Of a DNA stretch of 64,000 bases, positions 13,101 to 28,100 are shown piece after piece; within the stretch, counting starts at the first letter, position 1; every line of letters starts with the position of its first letter. A model generated the notes under the pieces. That model was not told the origin of the DNA, did no database searches, and was given only the letters and a program-made list of their open reading frames with translations. The position numbers and the translations under genes are program-made. The stretch lies in the NCBI GenBank assembly GCA_040954595.2, contig CM082598.2:6634001-6698000 (forward strand). Reading direction: 5' to 3'. The stretch comes from Balanoglossus misakiensis (lineage: Eukaryota > Hemichordata).

Positions 13101-16100
13101 ATCTTCACATCTCCCAAATTTCTCTTTTATTTCCCCTTTGATCGACATCGTCCAGTCTGCACAGCTTGGCTACTTTGTGCTGAGAACAGTCTGATGACCT
13201 CCAACAGGAAATAAACATAGTTTGGTTAGCACAGATGTTTGATCTGTTTCTACATAAATCTTCACATTTCTTAAATTTGTCGTCATATTGGAGATGACAT
13301 ATGATTATTCCAAATTGGCCAATGTTTCTTCTGACAATTCTACTAAATGTCACTGTAGTTGTTGGCTAGATCTTCTTCTATATTGTGTAGGTTGCATAAA
13401 TAAATTGGTCACATTCAGTAAATGTTCACTAACATTACATCACTGTCAGTTGTGATGTAATCATTCTTTGAAAGAAAATCATAAAAAAGTTAAGTTTAAA
13501 ATTGGTTATGCGTAATGTAATTTGTTTTGCAAATTGTCAAATTTGAGGTTGTTTGTCAATTACTGGGAGTAACTTTTCTTTCTGTATCAACTGGCAGATA
13601 TTTTCACAGAAGTTATTTAGCTCGATCGTTTAGGTACATGTATAAAACTGAATTACACATGTTTACAGTCGATACAGTTTCTGTTCAAATGCTGTTATGA
13701 ACCGCTTCTCACGGTATATGTGTTTATACGTGTCAGTCACTCTTACTTCGTAAATTAGAGGACACTCCGAATTGAATCATGAACACGAACAGGTATTTAT
13801 TGCTTGCACACAAGGAGAACTACAACTACCAGAGAGAGTATCAGAACAAGGCTATATGTTCCATACTGCCATGCGTCTGGAATGTACTAAAGTCAATACA
13901 GGGGGGATCAGAATACATCTGATACACTACATCCCTCCTTTTCTTGGAATAGCTCTTCAGGCTACTAATGTATCAATGGAATGTCAAGTGTCCACGAAAA
14001 TGCACAGTTTAAAGTTTACAAACAATCAACAGCAAAATGTGAAACGAATGCATGTCCAACAATGCATAAACATGAAAACGTCTGCAGTATGTATTTTCCT
14101 TATATCAGTGTTCCGCGCATATCTGAAAACAACAATAAACTACTGACAAATTTCAATGTCAATATTCAGGGTCAAAGCTAATAGCTAACAAGAAAATCTG
14201 AGTATTTTGATGGCAGTTGCCTGGACCTTTGTGGTCTGCCACTACTAGTCATAGGTGAATCTGTCGGAGTCTGTGGACTTTCCCGCTGATGATTCTGCAA
14301 AGACTGGTCACAGGGTGATATTAGCAGGTGGTGATTCTTGTTGTGCTGGCTGTTGGTCTGGAAATGCTGGCTTGGTCTCCTGCTCTGGTGTTACGGTGTC
14401 AGTGATGTATTTCTTGACGTGTGTGGTATTCCTAGAATATTGAACACCTCTCGGGGACTCAACTATGATGCTATTCCCAGTTTTGTTGACAACAGTATAC
14501 GGCTCCGGGTTAAATGGAGTTGACAATTTGTTTGTCTTCTGCTGCTCAACCAGAACTTTATCTCCAACGTGCACTTCACAATATCACACATTCCTTCTTT
14601 CATCTGCATACATCTTTGCTTTTCCTTTCTGTTCGGCATCTCTGTCACGTACATCTATGTCGTTGTGATGCTCTGCGTTGAATTCTGGCAATTTCCCTCT
14701 TATCTTGCGTCTGAATAGGAGTTCGGCTGGGCTTTTGCCTGTAGTAGCATGATCTATGCCTCTGTATTTGGTCACATATCTTCTCAGCTCTCGTTTCCAA
14801 TCTAGCCCTTCGGCCTGAGCGATACAGATTCTCTTCATCAATGATCTGTTCTGGCTTTCTACTTCGCCGTTAGCTTGAGCCCACCTTGCTGTAACACTAA
14901 GGTGTGTGATGCTGTTGTGGTCACAGTATTTCTGGAACTCTTCGGATCGGAACTGTTCACGTTCAGTCTGCGAGTATCTCCGCTCACAATCAGTGAGGCT
15001 GCGGCTTGCATAACAAACTGGAACTAGCATTTTGTTCTGCTCCTGCACTAGCACTGCACCTAGTCCTACGGGACTGGCATCAGCAATCACTTTCGTCGGA
15101 GCGTTTTTGTCAAAGTAGGCTAGGGTTGTTGCTTTGGCTAAACTTGCCTTCAGCTCTGCAAATGCTGATTTCTGTTCTGGACCAAAATGGAATGGCACGT
15201 TCTTTCTGGTGATTCTCCTCAGCGGTTCTGAGATGGTTGCGAGGCCTGGTATAAAACGGCTACTGTAACTAACCATGCCCATGAAGCTTCTGACTTCAGA
15301 TACATCTCTCGGTTCTCTGGCCTCCAATACGGCTCTAACTCCGTCTTGGGTTGGTCCTATGCCCTTCTGTGACAGTAGTATTCCCATGAAAACAAGGTCA
15401 TCCATGTTGAATTGACACTTTTCACGGTTCAGTGTTAGACCACAATCGTGTAATCAGGTTATGACTGCAAGTAAACTGCAAGTAAAATGTGTTTCCTAGT
15501 CACACCCATGTACTATCATCAGATATGTTTTCTACACCATCAATGCCTGCCAGAGCTGTCGCAATTTCGTGTTGATACTGTTCACTCGCTGAACTTACAC
15601 CAAATAGCAATCGTTTGTAACGATACAGTCCGGCGTGTGTGCCGAATGTTGTGATCTCACAGGATTCTGGCGTCAGCTCCAACTGGTGGTAACCCCACTT
15701 TAAGTCTAGTTTGCTGAACACTTTGGAACCGTTCATGTTCTGTAACAGCTCATCTACGGTACGGATAGGGTGTCTGCCGCGTATGATCGCTTTGTTTGCT
15801 CTGCGCATGTCAATGCATAGTCTGATGTCACCTCCTGATTTTGGCACTACAACGACTGGGTTGACCCATGGTGTCGGCCCGTCTACTGGTTCAATAATCC
15901 AAATCCAGTAGCTCTGTTATTTTCGCCTCTACCTTTTCTCTCAATTTGAATGGTGTTCGCCTCAGGGGTTGTGCTACACGTTCTACGGAGGGGTCAATGT
16001 GAAGTTTTATTTGCTTTGTGTTGAGCTTGCCCACACCAGTAAAGACATCCGGGTACTGTCGCTGTAAGCGGTCAGCCATGTCTGTTACTGTTGCGATGTG

Positions 16101-19100
16101 GCACCAATACCAATTTTCAGTACACCCAATTTTGTCGATGTGTCCTTGCCGAGTAAAGGTATGCCTTTGCCTTTAATGACTAGGAATTCAGCATTGGTGA
16201 TGTTTCTGCCCAACTTTACTTCACAGGTGAAACTGCCCTTGACGGTTAGGGGTTGGTTTGATCCATATGGGTACAGTTTTCGTCCGCATGTGTTGGCCTG
16301 TGATGCACATCTGATCTGTTGTCGCTTTAATTGCTCCCAGGTCGGCTCATCAATAATGTTGCCAGTTGCGCCTGAGTCTACCAACATTTTCAGGTTTACA
16401 CCACCAACATGGACATCAAGTGTGTTTGAGTTCTTACCACTGTTGACAGTGAAGGCGTAATCGGGCGGTGTTGGGCTGCTTTGCGGCTCTTCGACCACAT
16501 TGACTTCTGATTTGACCTTTGACCTGCATACTTTGGCAAAGTAATTCTTGCTGTCGCATTTCTTGCATGTCTGGCCTCTTGCTGGACATTTGGGATCGCG
16601 ACCAAAGTGTCCTGTCAATCCACAGCGATAACAAGTTTTATCTCTTGCTGGTTTTGTATCTTTATCTTTCTCATGTTTCTTTGCTTTCTGTGTACGGCGT
16701 TTGCTTCTATCAGTAAGTCTGTTGACAGTTTCCCTGTCTTCTCTCTTTGCTGAAAGAGCAGCCATTTATACCTCCACTTTCTCGCACTGATCGGCTATTT
16801 GTAGGGTACGTGCTAAGGTCAATGCTTGGCCTTCTTCCAATAACTACCGGCGTACGTAATCTGACGAACATTTATTCAGCACTGCGTCTCTGATTTGATT
16901 GTCTTTATCACCTCCGAAGTTACAATCACTGGCAGCTTTACGTAGGCGGGTGACAAATTGAAGTACGGTCTCACCTTGCTTTTGTGTGGTTTGATGGAAT
17001 GTCTGTCTGGCAAACGCAGGGTTGACTTGGGGCACAAAGTAGGTGTTTAGCACTGTCATGGCTCTGTTATACTCTGTGACTGTTCCCGTATCTGACAAAG
17101 TTGTTAAAATGTCCTGTACGTCTGGACCGGCTAAATGCAACAACAAAGCTCCCCGCCTTTGTTTCGTGGAGTCGTCATTAAGGCTGCATTCACAAACACC
17201 TCTGGAGGTGGGGGGGGGGGGGAATTGAGGGGGGGGGGATTTGAAAAAATTGAGGGTATGTAAGGGGGGATTTTAAATAATTTAGGGACTGAAATGGGGG
17301 GGGACTTGAAAACTTTGACGACTAAATATTTATTTTGAGTCCACAAAAATGCAGTTTCGCGCCCTTTATTTTACAAAATTTTTAATGTGGGAGGGGGACA
17401 CCCCCTCCCACACCCTCCATTCATCAACACCTTTCAATCATTGACTGGTTTATCTAGTGTCCCAGGACAGGGGACTTGCCCCCACCGCATGATAACTTTG
17501 AGCGGCGACGGTTAAATTTGTCCTGCACAACATACCGGTAGTTGAGTTAATTTGCTTTAGCCGGGTTCATAAAAATGCAGCTTTGAGCTCTGTATTTTAT
17601 AAAATTTTCTTACGTGGGAGGGGGACACCCCCACCCACACACACCCCCTTCAATTCTCGGTTTACAATGTCTCCCAACACAGAATACATAAAAACAATGT
17701 TCAGTTGTAATACCCACTGATGAGGGGAAACATCAGTTTCAAATTCTGTTCATGGAAGCGCTGTTTTTCTTTTTTACAAGATAGATAGGTGATGTGTTTT
17801 GCTGTGTGAAAGAAAATGGGGGGGGATTTCAAAATTTTGGCAGTTCGGAAGGGGGGATTTGAAAATTAGCGGTAAAAAAAATTGAATTCTCCCGCCCCCC
17901 CCCCCCCCCCCTCCAGAGGTGTTTGTGAATGCAGCCTAATTATCAAACCGTTTCCATCGGCGTACAGTTCAAATCATCGCTCCCATCGTGGCCCCAGGGT
18001 TGACAGATTAGTATAGCAGTCGAATTTTGGAATCGGGCGCGGGTTTTTTAATCTTCCTTCAAGGATGTGGGTGAAATACTCGTCGCCAGTGTTATGTACC
18101 GCTTCTCACGGTATATGTGTTTATACGTGTCAGTCGCTCTGACTTCGTAAATTAGAGGACACTCCGAATTGAATCATGAACACGAACATGTATTTATTGC
18201 TTGCACACAAGGTGGACTACAAGTACAAGAGAGAGTATCAGAACGAGGCTATATGTCCCATACTGCCATGCGTCTGGAATGTACCAAAGTCAATACAGGG
18301 GGATCAGAATACATCTGATACACTACAAATACCATTAACTGTTGGTTAATATTATCCACAAGGGAGTTTGTGATGACAATTTGTTTGTTTGTTTGTTTGT
18401 TTGTTTGTTCATTCATTCGTTCATTTTAAGAAATTAACCTCATGTGACATTACAGTTTTATTGACATCCTCATCATGCTCCTCCTTCATTACTTACAGAA
18501 TGGAGATACCCCTTTGCACAATGCAGCAAGGTTTGGTGATGAAGGCCATGTCAGATTGTTATTGGAACACGAAGCTGATGTGACCATACAAAACAAGGTA
18601 AATACCAACCTGATTTCTGCAGGTTAATTCTATCAGTATGGAAAGATTTATTCATTTATTTTTTCGTTTGTTTGTATGTGTGTGCTTGTTTTTTTGTTTA
18701 AAGAAAATTACACATTGCGTTTAATTTTTGTGACATTATTCTCATGCTCCTCCTTCATTACTTACAGAATGGAGACACCCCTTTGCATTATGCAGCAGGG
18801 GATGGTGATGAAGGCCGTGTCAGATTGTTATTGGATCACGAAGCTGATGTGACCGTACAAAACAAGGTAAATACCAACTTGACTTCTGCAGGTTATTTCT
18901 GTCAGTATGGAAAGATTTATTCATTTATTTTTTCGTTTGTTTGTATGTGTGTGCTTGTTTTTTTGTTTAAAGAAAATTACACATTACGTTTAATTTTTGT
19001 GACATTGTTCTCATGCTCCTCCTTCATTACTTACAGAATGGAGACACCCCTTTGCATTATGCAGCAGGGGATGGTGATGAAGGCCGTGTCAGATTGTTAT

Positions 19101-22100
19101 TGGATCACGAAGCTGATGTGACCGTACAAAACAAGGTAAATACCAACTTGACTTCTGCAGGTTATTTCTATCAGTATGGAAAGATTTATTCATTTATTTG
19201 TTTGTTTGTTTAGGAATCCTCACAGTATGTTTCAAATGTTATGACATTGTTCTCATGCTCCTCCGCCATTAAGGCTGCCCCACACGAGAGAAATCAGCTG
19301 AGCAAAAAGTCATTCGAGGAATTTTGCTCAGCAATTTTCCTTCCGTGTGCGGGCAATTTTTCCTGATCTTTTTACTTTTGCGCCGCGGATCACAATATTC
19401 AACATGTTGTATATTGTTTTTCCTCACGAGGAAAATTACTCACTGTGTGCGCCGAACAAAGTAATTTTACTCACGTATCTAGCCTAATTGCGCATGCGCC
19501 GGCATCACTTGACGACGATACCAACCTGACTTCTGCAGATTAATGCTATTAGTATAGAAACATTTATTTATTTATTTGTTTGTTTGTTTGTTTAGGAATC
19601 CTCACAGTATGTTTCAAATGTTATGACATTGTTCTCATGCTCCTCCTCCATTACATACAGAAATACTCACCAGTACGGTGTGGGCAAGAAATTAAGTTAC
19701 TCACAATGAAAATGCTTCATAATAATGGATGACCACAGACAAGTTCTCTACCTCTGATAATGATAACAGTAATTTAGGCACTCTATGCAAGTCAAAACAC
19801 AGTATTTCACTCAAACAAACACTTTCTGAACATTAATGATCACCAAAGTCATCTCTAGTCATTAGTCTAAACAAAGATTTCCCATCCATGTAAATTTTCT
19901 GGTCTCATGCAGATCTATACAAATTGATCCAAATCAGTTTTTCCCTCAAAACTGTCAAGATGAATAAAGGCACAATCTACTGTCTGTATTTTCTTTGTAA
20001 CAGACCTGATGAGAGACAGACATTGTAAAAATTATAAATTTCATGAAAAGAGATCATTGTTTAAAAGATTAAAATCAAATTTTCATCAAGCCTCTGGACT
20101 AAAATCATGAGGATATCTATCAAATACATTGGTCTGGCTATTTTACCTTCTATGGTTTGCAGCTTTTGAAATTGTTCATCGTTATGAGGAAATTTATCTG
20201 TTATCTCTAAACAAAGTCAAATTGAACATTCTGACATGGTGGACCTATTACACACAATGCATTCATTTAATTCAACTCTATCATTTAAAGCTACATTGAC
20301 GTGGAGACATCCAACTCAAAAACATGTGTCACGGCCACCATGATCCCATTTAGGGATTACACAGAAAGAGTCTACACCGGAGTACATATACAGACACACA
20401 CACACATAGAGAGATCAATAGGCAAACACTGCCTGACCCATAAGCTGCCAATGGCATGTGAAATGTACATAGACCAAGTAGAACAGCTGGTCTCTTTAAC
20501 AGTTAGCCAGTTATGTAAACATGCAGGAATTTGATGTATACAAATCTCAGAGGGGTGCATTTTTGTATTACAAAGAACTATGTACTGGTAATTGTTCTTA
20601 TTGAGATAAAAATTGTGGTATGAGACAAAATATCCTACAAAATATAAAAGTTCCAAATTACCTATGATTTGATTCCATAGTATTTCTAAAGAAACCAATC
20701 TCATTAACTTACACTCGAATTTTACAGTAATCAGCCATACAGAATACACTTTCAGAGAAATATAATTTTTTATCAAAATTGGAAAATATGCTCCCAAAAT
20801 ACAAGATATTGCCCCCACAAAACATTGACACTTTAATCACCATGACAACTCACCCAGGAACCTTCAAATCAAAATTCAAAGCAATGGGGGTAGAGGGTTC
20901 TGAGAAAAAGTTTAACCAAAAGTACACTAAATGTATTGAATTCTTCACGTTGATTTGAAAATACATACATGCAAATCTTACTTGGGGTACCCCTAGGAAC
21001 ATGTCTTCCAAATTTCAAAGCAATCTGACAAGCAGTTATAGAGAAACCTATTTGATCAAAAAAGGCAAAAATGATAAATATGCAAATTTTGCAACAATTT
21101 AAACAAAATTATGGTAACTCAGATCACATATATGAAGCTTCATACTGAATTTCAAAGAAGTCAGCGGATCAATTCTGGAATAGTAAATTTTTTTACCAAA
21201 AATGTGACAAAATGCATAAAGAGTAGAAAATTCACACTACTAGTATTAGCTCAAAACGTACAGAACCGTGTGAACACAACTTCCATCCTGCTTGTATGAT
21301 ATGAGAGTAAAAATATCGCCAAAATAATAAATGGTGAACACCGATTATTCATTTTGGCGAGTTTTTCACTCTCCCGCGAGAGACTTTGTTCCTTTAATAT
21401 TCATGAGTTTACTTTTCTTGTTTATATACACTCTTATAAAGATTGGCTATTACATCAAGTTGACAACCCCCGCACAAGTACATCATGTACATAAACAAAA
21501 ATAGTCTAGTGTGTGGAGCCGCCTCCCCTTTTTACAGGAAGTACTTTCGAAATATTTTTATGCAATCAGTCCACACTCATGATCAGTTTTGTGTCAGAAT
21601 TATACCGTAGTCATAGCAACATTTCGAGTAAGACTTTACCAGAAGAACTTGTTTTTGTTGCGGCTCTGATTGGGGCCATTTAAAACTGGGGTTTGTTTGG
21701 CGACTTTTAGGACCGAAGGAGGGAAGCGCAGCCATGGTCTCATCACACATGCCATGCGGGGGGACTTGCTAGGGGGGAGGGTGCTTGTTGACAGTGCCGA
21801 GAGGAGTCGGCCAGTTTGAGCTTGTACTTCAGGCCGAATAGCGCAGTGCCGACCCTATTTACCTCTTATCAACTTGATAAAATATAATACATTGTAACAT
21901 TAAATTGATCAGTCTGACAATTTTTTTCATCAGTCTGAGCAACACAGTGGCGGCGTTTGGATTCCTCTTTCTCTTGGAAGTCGCTCAAGCTTATAAAACA
22001 TGAGGTCTGTGCAGCTCCGCTCCTCAGCTTCTCATCACTGTCCGTCACTTACCCAATCATTTCAAAGGGGCGATCAAGATGGCCAGAACAGCCAATTTTA

Positions 22101-25100
22101 ACCAACCATGCAGGTTCAAGAACCTGAGAAAATATGCTAAAAGCATGCATAGATATATTGAAGAGATAAACATTGGGAACAATAGGATTAAGGGAGGTGT
22201 GACTGGTCCAATCTGTTCAGTTTTAGTGTGGGGCACGGCTGGAATGGTTACACAAATGTTCTTGAAAGTTAGTGCTACTGTGGCTTTCAATGGAATCTCT
22301 TATGAAGAGTTTTGTTACTTTTGTTTGTTCTTGATATGTCATGAAAAGAATGACTGCATTCAGTGTTTCATTGCATTTAATTTCATTTGCCACACATTCC
22401 CATTGGCCACAGTGTCCACTCAAGTCTTGCGTTGGTTATTAGACTTTTTGATGCAGTGCGATGGAGAAAGGGAATCAGTGTTAACTTTCTTCAGATGATT
22501 TTTTGTGTGAAATTCATTTTTTTTATTTAAACGCTATTTCTACAAATAACTAGTGACACCATTGCACAACTCTACTTGATATTGTTGGACCACTCAGTAG
22601 AAATTTATTTTGTGGATGATTGATTTATCCCTTGTCACATAAAATTTCTCTGTTATTTCCCCTTTGATCAACATTGTCCAGTCTGCACAGCTTGGCTACT
22701 TTGTGCTGAGAACAGTCTGATGCCCTCCTACAGGAAATAAACAGTTTGGATAGCACAGATGTTTGATCTGTTTCTACGTAAATCTTCACACCTCTCAAAT
22801 TTGTCATCATATTGGAGATGAGATGTGATTATTCCAAATTGGCCATTGTGTCTTCTGACAATTCTACTATACGTCACTGTAGTTGTTGTTTAAATCTTCT
22901 TCTATATTGTGTAGGTTGTAAAAATAAATTGGTCCCATTCAGGAAATGTTCACTAACATTACATCACTGTCAGTTGTGTTGTGTTCATTCTTCGATAGAA
23001 AATCATAAATAAAGTTCAGTTTAAAATTGGTGTATTGGTTATCCGTAATGTTATTTGTTTTGCAAATTGTCAAATTTGAGTTTGTTTGTGAATTATTGGG
23101 AGTAACTTTTCTTAATGTATCAACTGGCAGATATTTCGTCGGAATTTATTTAGCTTGTTAATATTATCCACAAGGGAGTTTGCGATGACAATTTGTTGTT
23201 TGTGTGTTTGTTCGGTCGTTCATTTTAACAAATTAACCTCATGTTACATGTTACAGTTTTCTTGCCATCCTTATCATGCTCCTCCTTTATTACTTACAGG
23301 ATGGAGACACCCCTTTGCATTATGCAGCAAGGGATGGTGATGAAGGCCGTGTCAGATTGTTATTGGAACACAAAGCTGATGTGACCATACAAAACAAGGT
23401 AAATACCAACCTGACTTGTGCAGGTTAATTCTATCAATGCAGATTAATTCTGAAAGTATGAGCTTTCTCAATAGTCCCAAATTCCACTGTAGTTTTCGTG
23501 GTAAATTGTGTCTGGCATTCAATGTATCTATTTGTCCATTGTCCTTTGAATCAAAACTACTCCCTCTGTCGAGTCAGGTGTTGTACAGACACAGGCAAGT
23601 ATTGATTCATGATGATGATGTGATTGTCTCTCCTATCTCTGAGACATTTGATCTCCACTGTCAGCAATTTGGGGTTATGAGAAAGTGGGATTGGCTCCGG
23701 CATCTACCAACACCTGTCTTGTCGAACATAAGAATGCTGTTGTTTTTTACATTGTTTATCATAATTTTTTTGTGTTTTAAATAATAACCTCATTTTTGGA
23801 CACTGATTTCTGTCTGTCCGTCTGTAGACAGATTTTGTTCCACTCATAACTTGAGAGAAATTGAATCCAATGATATGAAATTTGATATGTAGCATTGTTA
23901 TGATAAGATCTAGATCTGATTAGATTTTGGTGGGTGTGGCTCATTAAGTAAATGCTCATTTGCATATTTAATGATGTCTTGTGATTAGGCCATATCTCCA
24001 TAAATACTCAATCAAATTTAGTGGAACTTTTTTCATAATTTTTACATTGCTCATTACCAACAATATGATGAAAGTTTAGTGGGTTTCACTTAATTAATTC
24101 TCATTTCCAAAATTAATGAATTAATGAAATTAGGCTATAGCTCAAAACTGTCTCAAGCAAATTTGGCGCTGTGCTAGAGGGACTTCATAATAATAAAAAA
24201 ATATTTAATTCATGAATATTTCTGTGAACAACATCGTGAACACTGATATTTGTGTGATCGGTGCCAAGTATAACTAATACATTTTGTTACATAGTCCCAT
24301 CTAGCGGTGAGAATTATCTCAACTTTGGATCTGATACTCTCTCAGTCAGTCATGACAGTTTTTCCCCACATAGATTTAGACGTGGTGGGTATGGCCGATT
24401 TGCCTCAAATCACCAAGTCTATTAAACGGACAAATATATCTCTCTCGCTGTCCTTTTTCCATTAATTATGTTTCATACAAGACACCGTTAATATTATTCT
24501 ACATGTGTATATGTAGTGAAGGAATGTTCAACCACACACAACTTCCATCCTGCTTGTATGATATGAGAGTAAAAGTCTCGCCAAAATAATAAATGGTTAT
24601 TCATTTTGGCGAGTTTTTCACTCTAGCGAGAGAGAGACGTTGTCCCTTTAATATTCATGAGTTTACTTTTCTTGTTTACGTACACTCTTATAACGATTGG
24701 CTATTACACCAAGTTGACCACCTCCTGCACAAGTACATCATGTATATAAACAAAACAAGTCTGGTGTGTGGAGCCACCTCCCCTTTTTACAGGAAGTACT
24801 TTCGAAAAAAAAATTATGCAATCAGTCCACACTCATGACCAGTTTTGTGTCAGAATTATAGTCATAGCAACATTTCGAGAAAGACTTTACCAGAAGAACT
24901 TGTTTTTGTTGTGGCTCTGATTGGGGCCATTTAAAACTGGGGTTTGTTTGGCGACTTTTAGGACCGAAGGACAGAAGCACAGCCATGGACACATCACACA
25001 TGCCATGCGGAGAACTTGCTGGGGGCTGGGGTACTTGTTGACAGTGCCGAGAGGAGTCGGCCAGTTTGAGCTTGTACTTCAGGCCGAATAGCGCAGTGCC

Positions 25101-28100
25101 GATGCTATTTACCTCTTATAAACTTTATAAAATATAATACATTGTAACACTAAATTGTTCAGTCGGACGATTTTTTTCATCATTCTGAGCAACACGGCGG
25201 CAGCGTTTGGATTGCTCTTTCTCTTGGAAATCGCTCAAGCTTATAAAACATGAGGTCTGTGCGGCTCCACTCCTCAGCTTCTCATCACTGTCCGTCACTT
25301 ACCCAATCATTTCAAAGGGGTGATCAAGATGGCCAGAACAGCCAATTTTAACCAACCAGGTTCAAGAACCTGAGAAAAGGTGCTCAAAGCATGCGAAAGA
25401 TATATTGACGAGATAAACATTGGGAACAATAGGATTAAGGGAGGTGTGACTGGTTCAATCTTTTCAGTTTTAGTGTGGGGCATGGCTGGAATGGTGACAC
25501 AAATATCCTTGAAAGTTAGTGCTACTGTGGCTTTCAATGGAATCTCTTATGAAGAGTTTTGTTGCTTTTGTTTGTCCGTGATATTTCATTAAAATTTTTC
25601 TTCCCATGGAATGACTGCATTTCAGTATTTCAGTGTCTTACCACATTCCCATTGGCCACAGTGTCCATTCATGTTTTGCTTTGGTTATTAGACTTTTTGA
25701 TGCAGTGTGAGTGTTAACTTTCTTCAGATGGATTTATGGGGTGAAATTCAAGTTTTTAGCTCTGCAGTCAGAGACGCGGAGCTTATCAGATAGGTGAACT
25801 CTGAGTTGTCATCCGGCGTATGTCGTCCGCCGTCCGTCAACATTTTTCTTCTTTTGTCTTCTCAGAAACCTCTGTTCCAATTGATTGGAAATGTTCTATG
25901 CAGCTTCCTTTGGGTGACTTAAGTCAATTTTTCTCAAATTGTGGTGAAATTTGCATATTGTATTTCTGGGGCAATTTTCCCGTATTTGGTCAAAAATCAT
26001 TTTTTTGTCTTCTTCTCTGAAATAGCTGCTCCAATTAATTGGACATTTGATATGCAGCTTCCTTGGGGTGACCTTAGTTTGTTCAAATTGTGGTTAAATT
26101 TGCATATTTGTACTTTTGGGACTATTGAAAAAGGCTCAACCATGTGTGTATGTCTATCCACCACACCTTCTTATTTTCTACCATCTATATATGTTTGCTT
26201 GTTGAATATTCAGCTTCTCATCATAACCTGCATGCTAACTGGTTACCTAATCATTTCTGCAACCCATTACAGTGGAGCTCTATCGGACGCTAGGTCGCTT
26301 GTTTTATTTAATCATTTTTTATACAGATAAATACCGGTAATGACATCGTTGCAAAACTCTACTTGATATTGTTGGACAACAAGTGGAAATATATTTTAAT
26401 GATGATAGATTTATCGCTTGTCACATAAAATTTCTCTTTAATTTCCCCTTTGATCGATATTGTCCAGTGTGCACAGCTTGGCTACTTTGTGCTGAGAACA
26501 GTCTGTTGCCCTCCTACAGGAAATAAGCATAGTTTGGTTAGCACAGATGTTTTATCTGTTTGTTCATAAATCTTCACATCTCTCAAATTTCTCTTTAATT
26601 TACCCTTTGATCAATATCGTCCAGTCTGCACAGCTTGGCTACTTTGTGCTGAGAACAGTCTGATGCCCTCCTACAGGAAATAAGCATAGTTTGGTTAGCA
26701 CAGATGTTTGATCTGTTTGTTCATAAATCTTCACATCTCTCAAATTTCTCTTTAATTTCCCCTTTGATCGATATTGTCCAGTCTGCACAGCTTGGCTACT
26801 TTGTGCTGAGAACAGTCTGTTGCCCTCCTACAGGAAATAAGCATAGTTTGGTTAGCACAGATGTTTGATCTGTTTGTTCATAAATCTTCACATCTCTCAA
26901 ATTTCTCTTTAATTTCCCCTTTGATCGATATCGTCCAGTCTGCACAGCTTGGCTACTTTGTGCTGAGAACAGTCTGTTGCCCTCCTACAGGAAATAAGCA
27001 TAGTTTGGTTAGCACAGATGTTTGATCTGTTTGTTCATAAATCTTCACATCTCTCAAATTTCTCTTTAATTTCCCCTTTGATCGATATTGTCCAGTCTGC
27101 ACAGCTTGGCTACTTTGTGCTGAGAACAGTCTGTTGCCCTCCTACAGGAAATAAACATAGTTTGGTTAGCACAGATGTTTGATCTGTTTGTTCATAAATC
27201 TTCACATCTCTCAAATTTCTCTTTAATTTCCCCTTTGATCGATATCGTCCAGTCTGCACAGCTTGGCTACTTTGTGCTGAGAACAGTCTGATGCCCTCCT
27301 ACAGGAAATAAGCATAGTTTGGTTAGCACAGATGTTTGATCTGTTTGTTCATAAATCTTCACATCTCTCAAATTTCTCTTTAATTTCCCCTTTGATCGAT
27401 ATCGTCCAGTCTGCACAGCTTGGCTACTTTGTGCTGAGAACAGTCTGATGCCCTCCTACAGGAAATAAGCATAGTTTGGTTAGCACAGATGTTTGATCTG
27501 TTTGTTCATAAATCTTCACATCTCTCAAATTTCTCTTTAATTTCCCCTTTGATCGATATCGTCCATTCTGCAAAGCTTGGCTACTTTGTGCTGAGAACAG
27601 TCTGTTGCCCTCCTACAGGAAATAAGCATAGTTTGGTTAGCACAGATGTTTGATCAGTTTCCACATAAATCTTCACATCTCTCAAATTTCTCTTTTATTT
27701 CCCCTTTGATCGATATCGTCCATTCTGCAAAGCTTGGCTACTTTGTGCTGAGAACAGTCTGTTGCCCTCCTACAGGAAATAAGCAAAGTTTGGTTAGCAC
27801 AGATGTTTGATCTGTTTGTTCATAAATCTTCACATCTCTCAAGTTTCTCTTTAATTTCCCCTTTGATCGATATCGTCCAGTCTGCACAGCTTGGCTACTT
27901 TGTGCTGAGAACAGTCTGATGCCCTCCTACAGGAAATAAACATAGTTTGGTTAGCACAGATGTTTGATCTGTTTGTTCATAAATCTTCACATCTCTCAAA
28001 TTTCTCTTTTATTTCCCCCTTGATCGACATCGTCCAGTCTGCAAAGCTTGGCTTCTTTGTGCTGAGAACAGTCTGTTGCCCTCCTACAGGAAATAAACAT

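Larger units (their letters stand above)
13693..18327 (-). mobile_element. Ty3/Gypsy LTR retrotransposon, degenerate, minus strand
   Basis: Two direct LTRs (13693-13931 and 18091-18327) flank minus-strand gag, zinc-knuckle, protease, reverse transcriptase, RNase H and integrase segments in Ty3/Gypsy order. A candidate primer-binding site and a polypurine tract sit inside the LTRs. Five-base flanks AATGC and AATAC fit a target duplication with one later change. The coding part is broken by frameshifts, an internal deletion that joins RNase H to integrase, and a nested 755-bp DNA element. No env-like frame was seen. The empty site survives in the paralogous intron near 34080, so this copy inserted after the intron was duplicated. 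Confidence 0.9.
18598..19136 (+). repeat. 269-bp intron-exon cassette in tandem
   Basis: 18598-18866 and 18867-19135 are two consecutive cassettes, each a 170-bp intron plus a 99-bp exon, differing at only a few bases. The small intron includes TTTATTCATTTATTTTTTCG and GTGTGCTTGTTTTTTTG. It is the cleanest recent tandem step in the array. Confidence 0.9.

Noticed and set aside
13772-14146. 124-codon plus-strand frame at the LTR
   Set aside because: It starts in the LTR and runs antisense to the retrotransposon; no protein motif.
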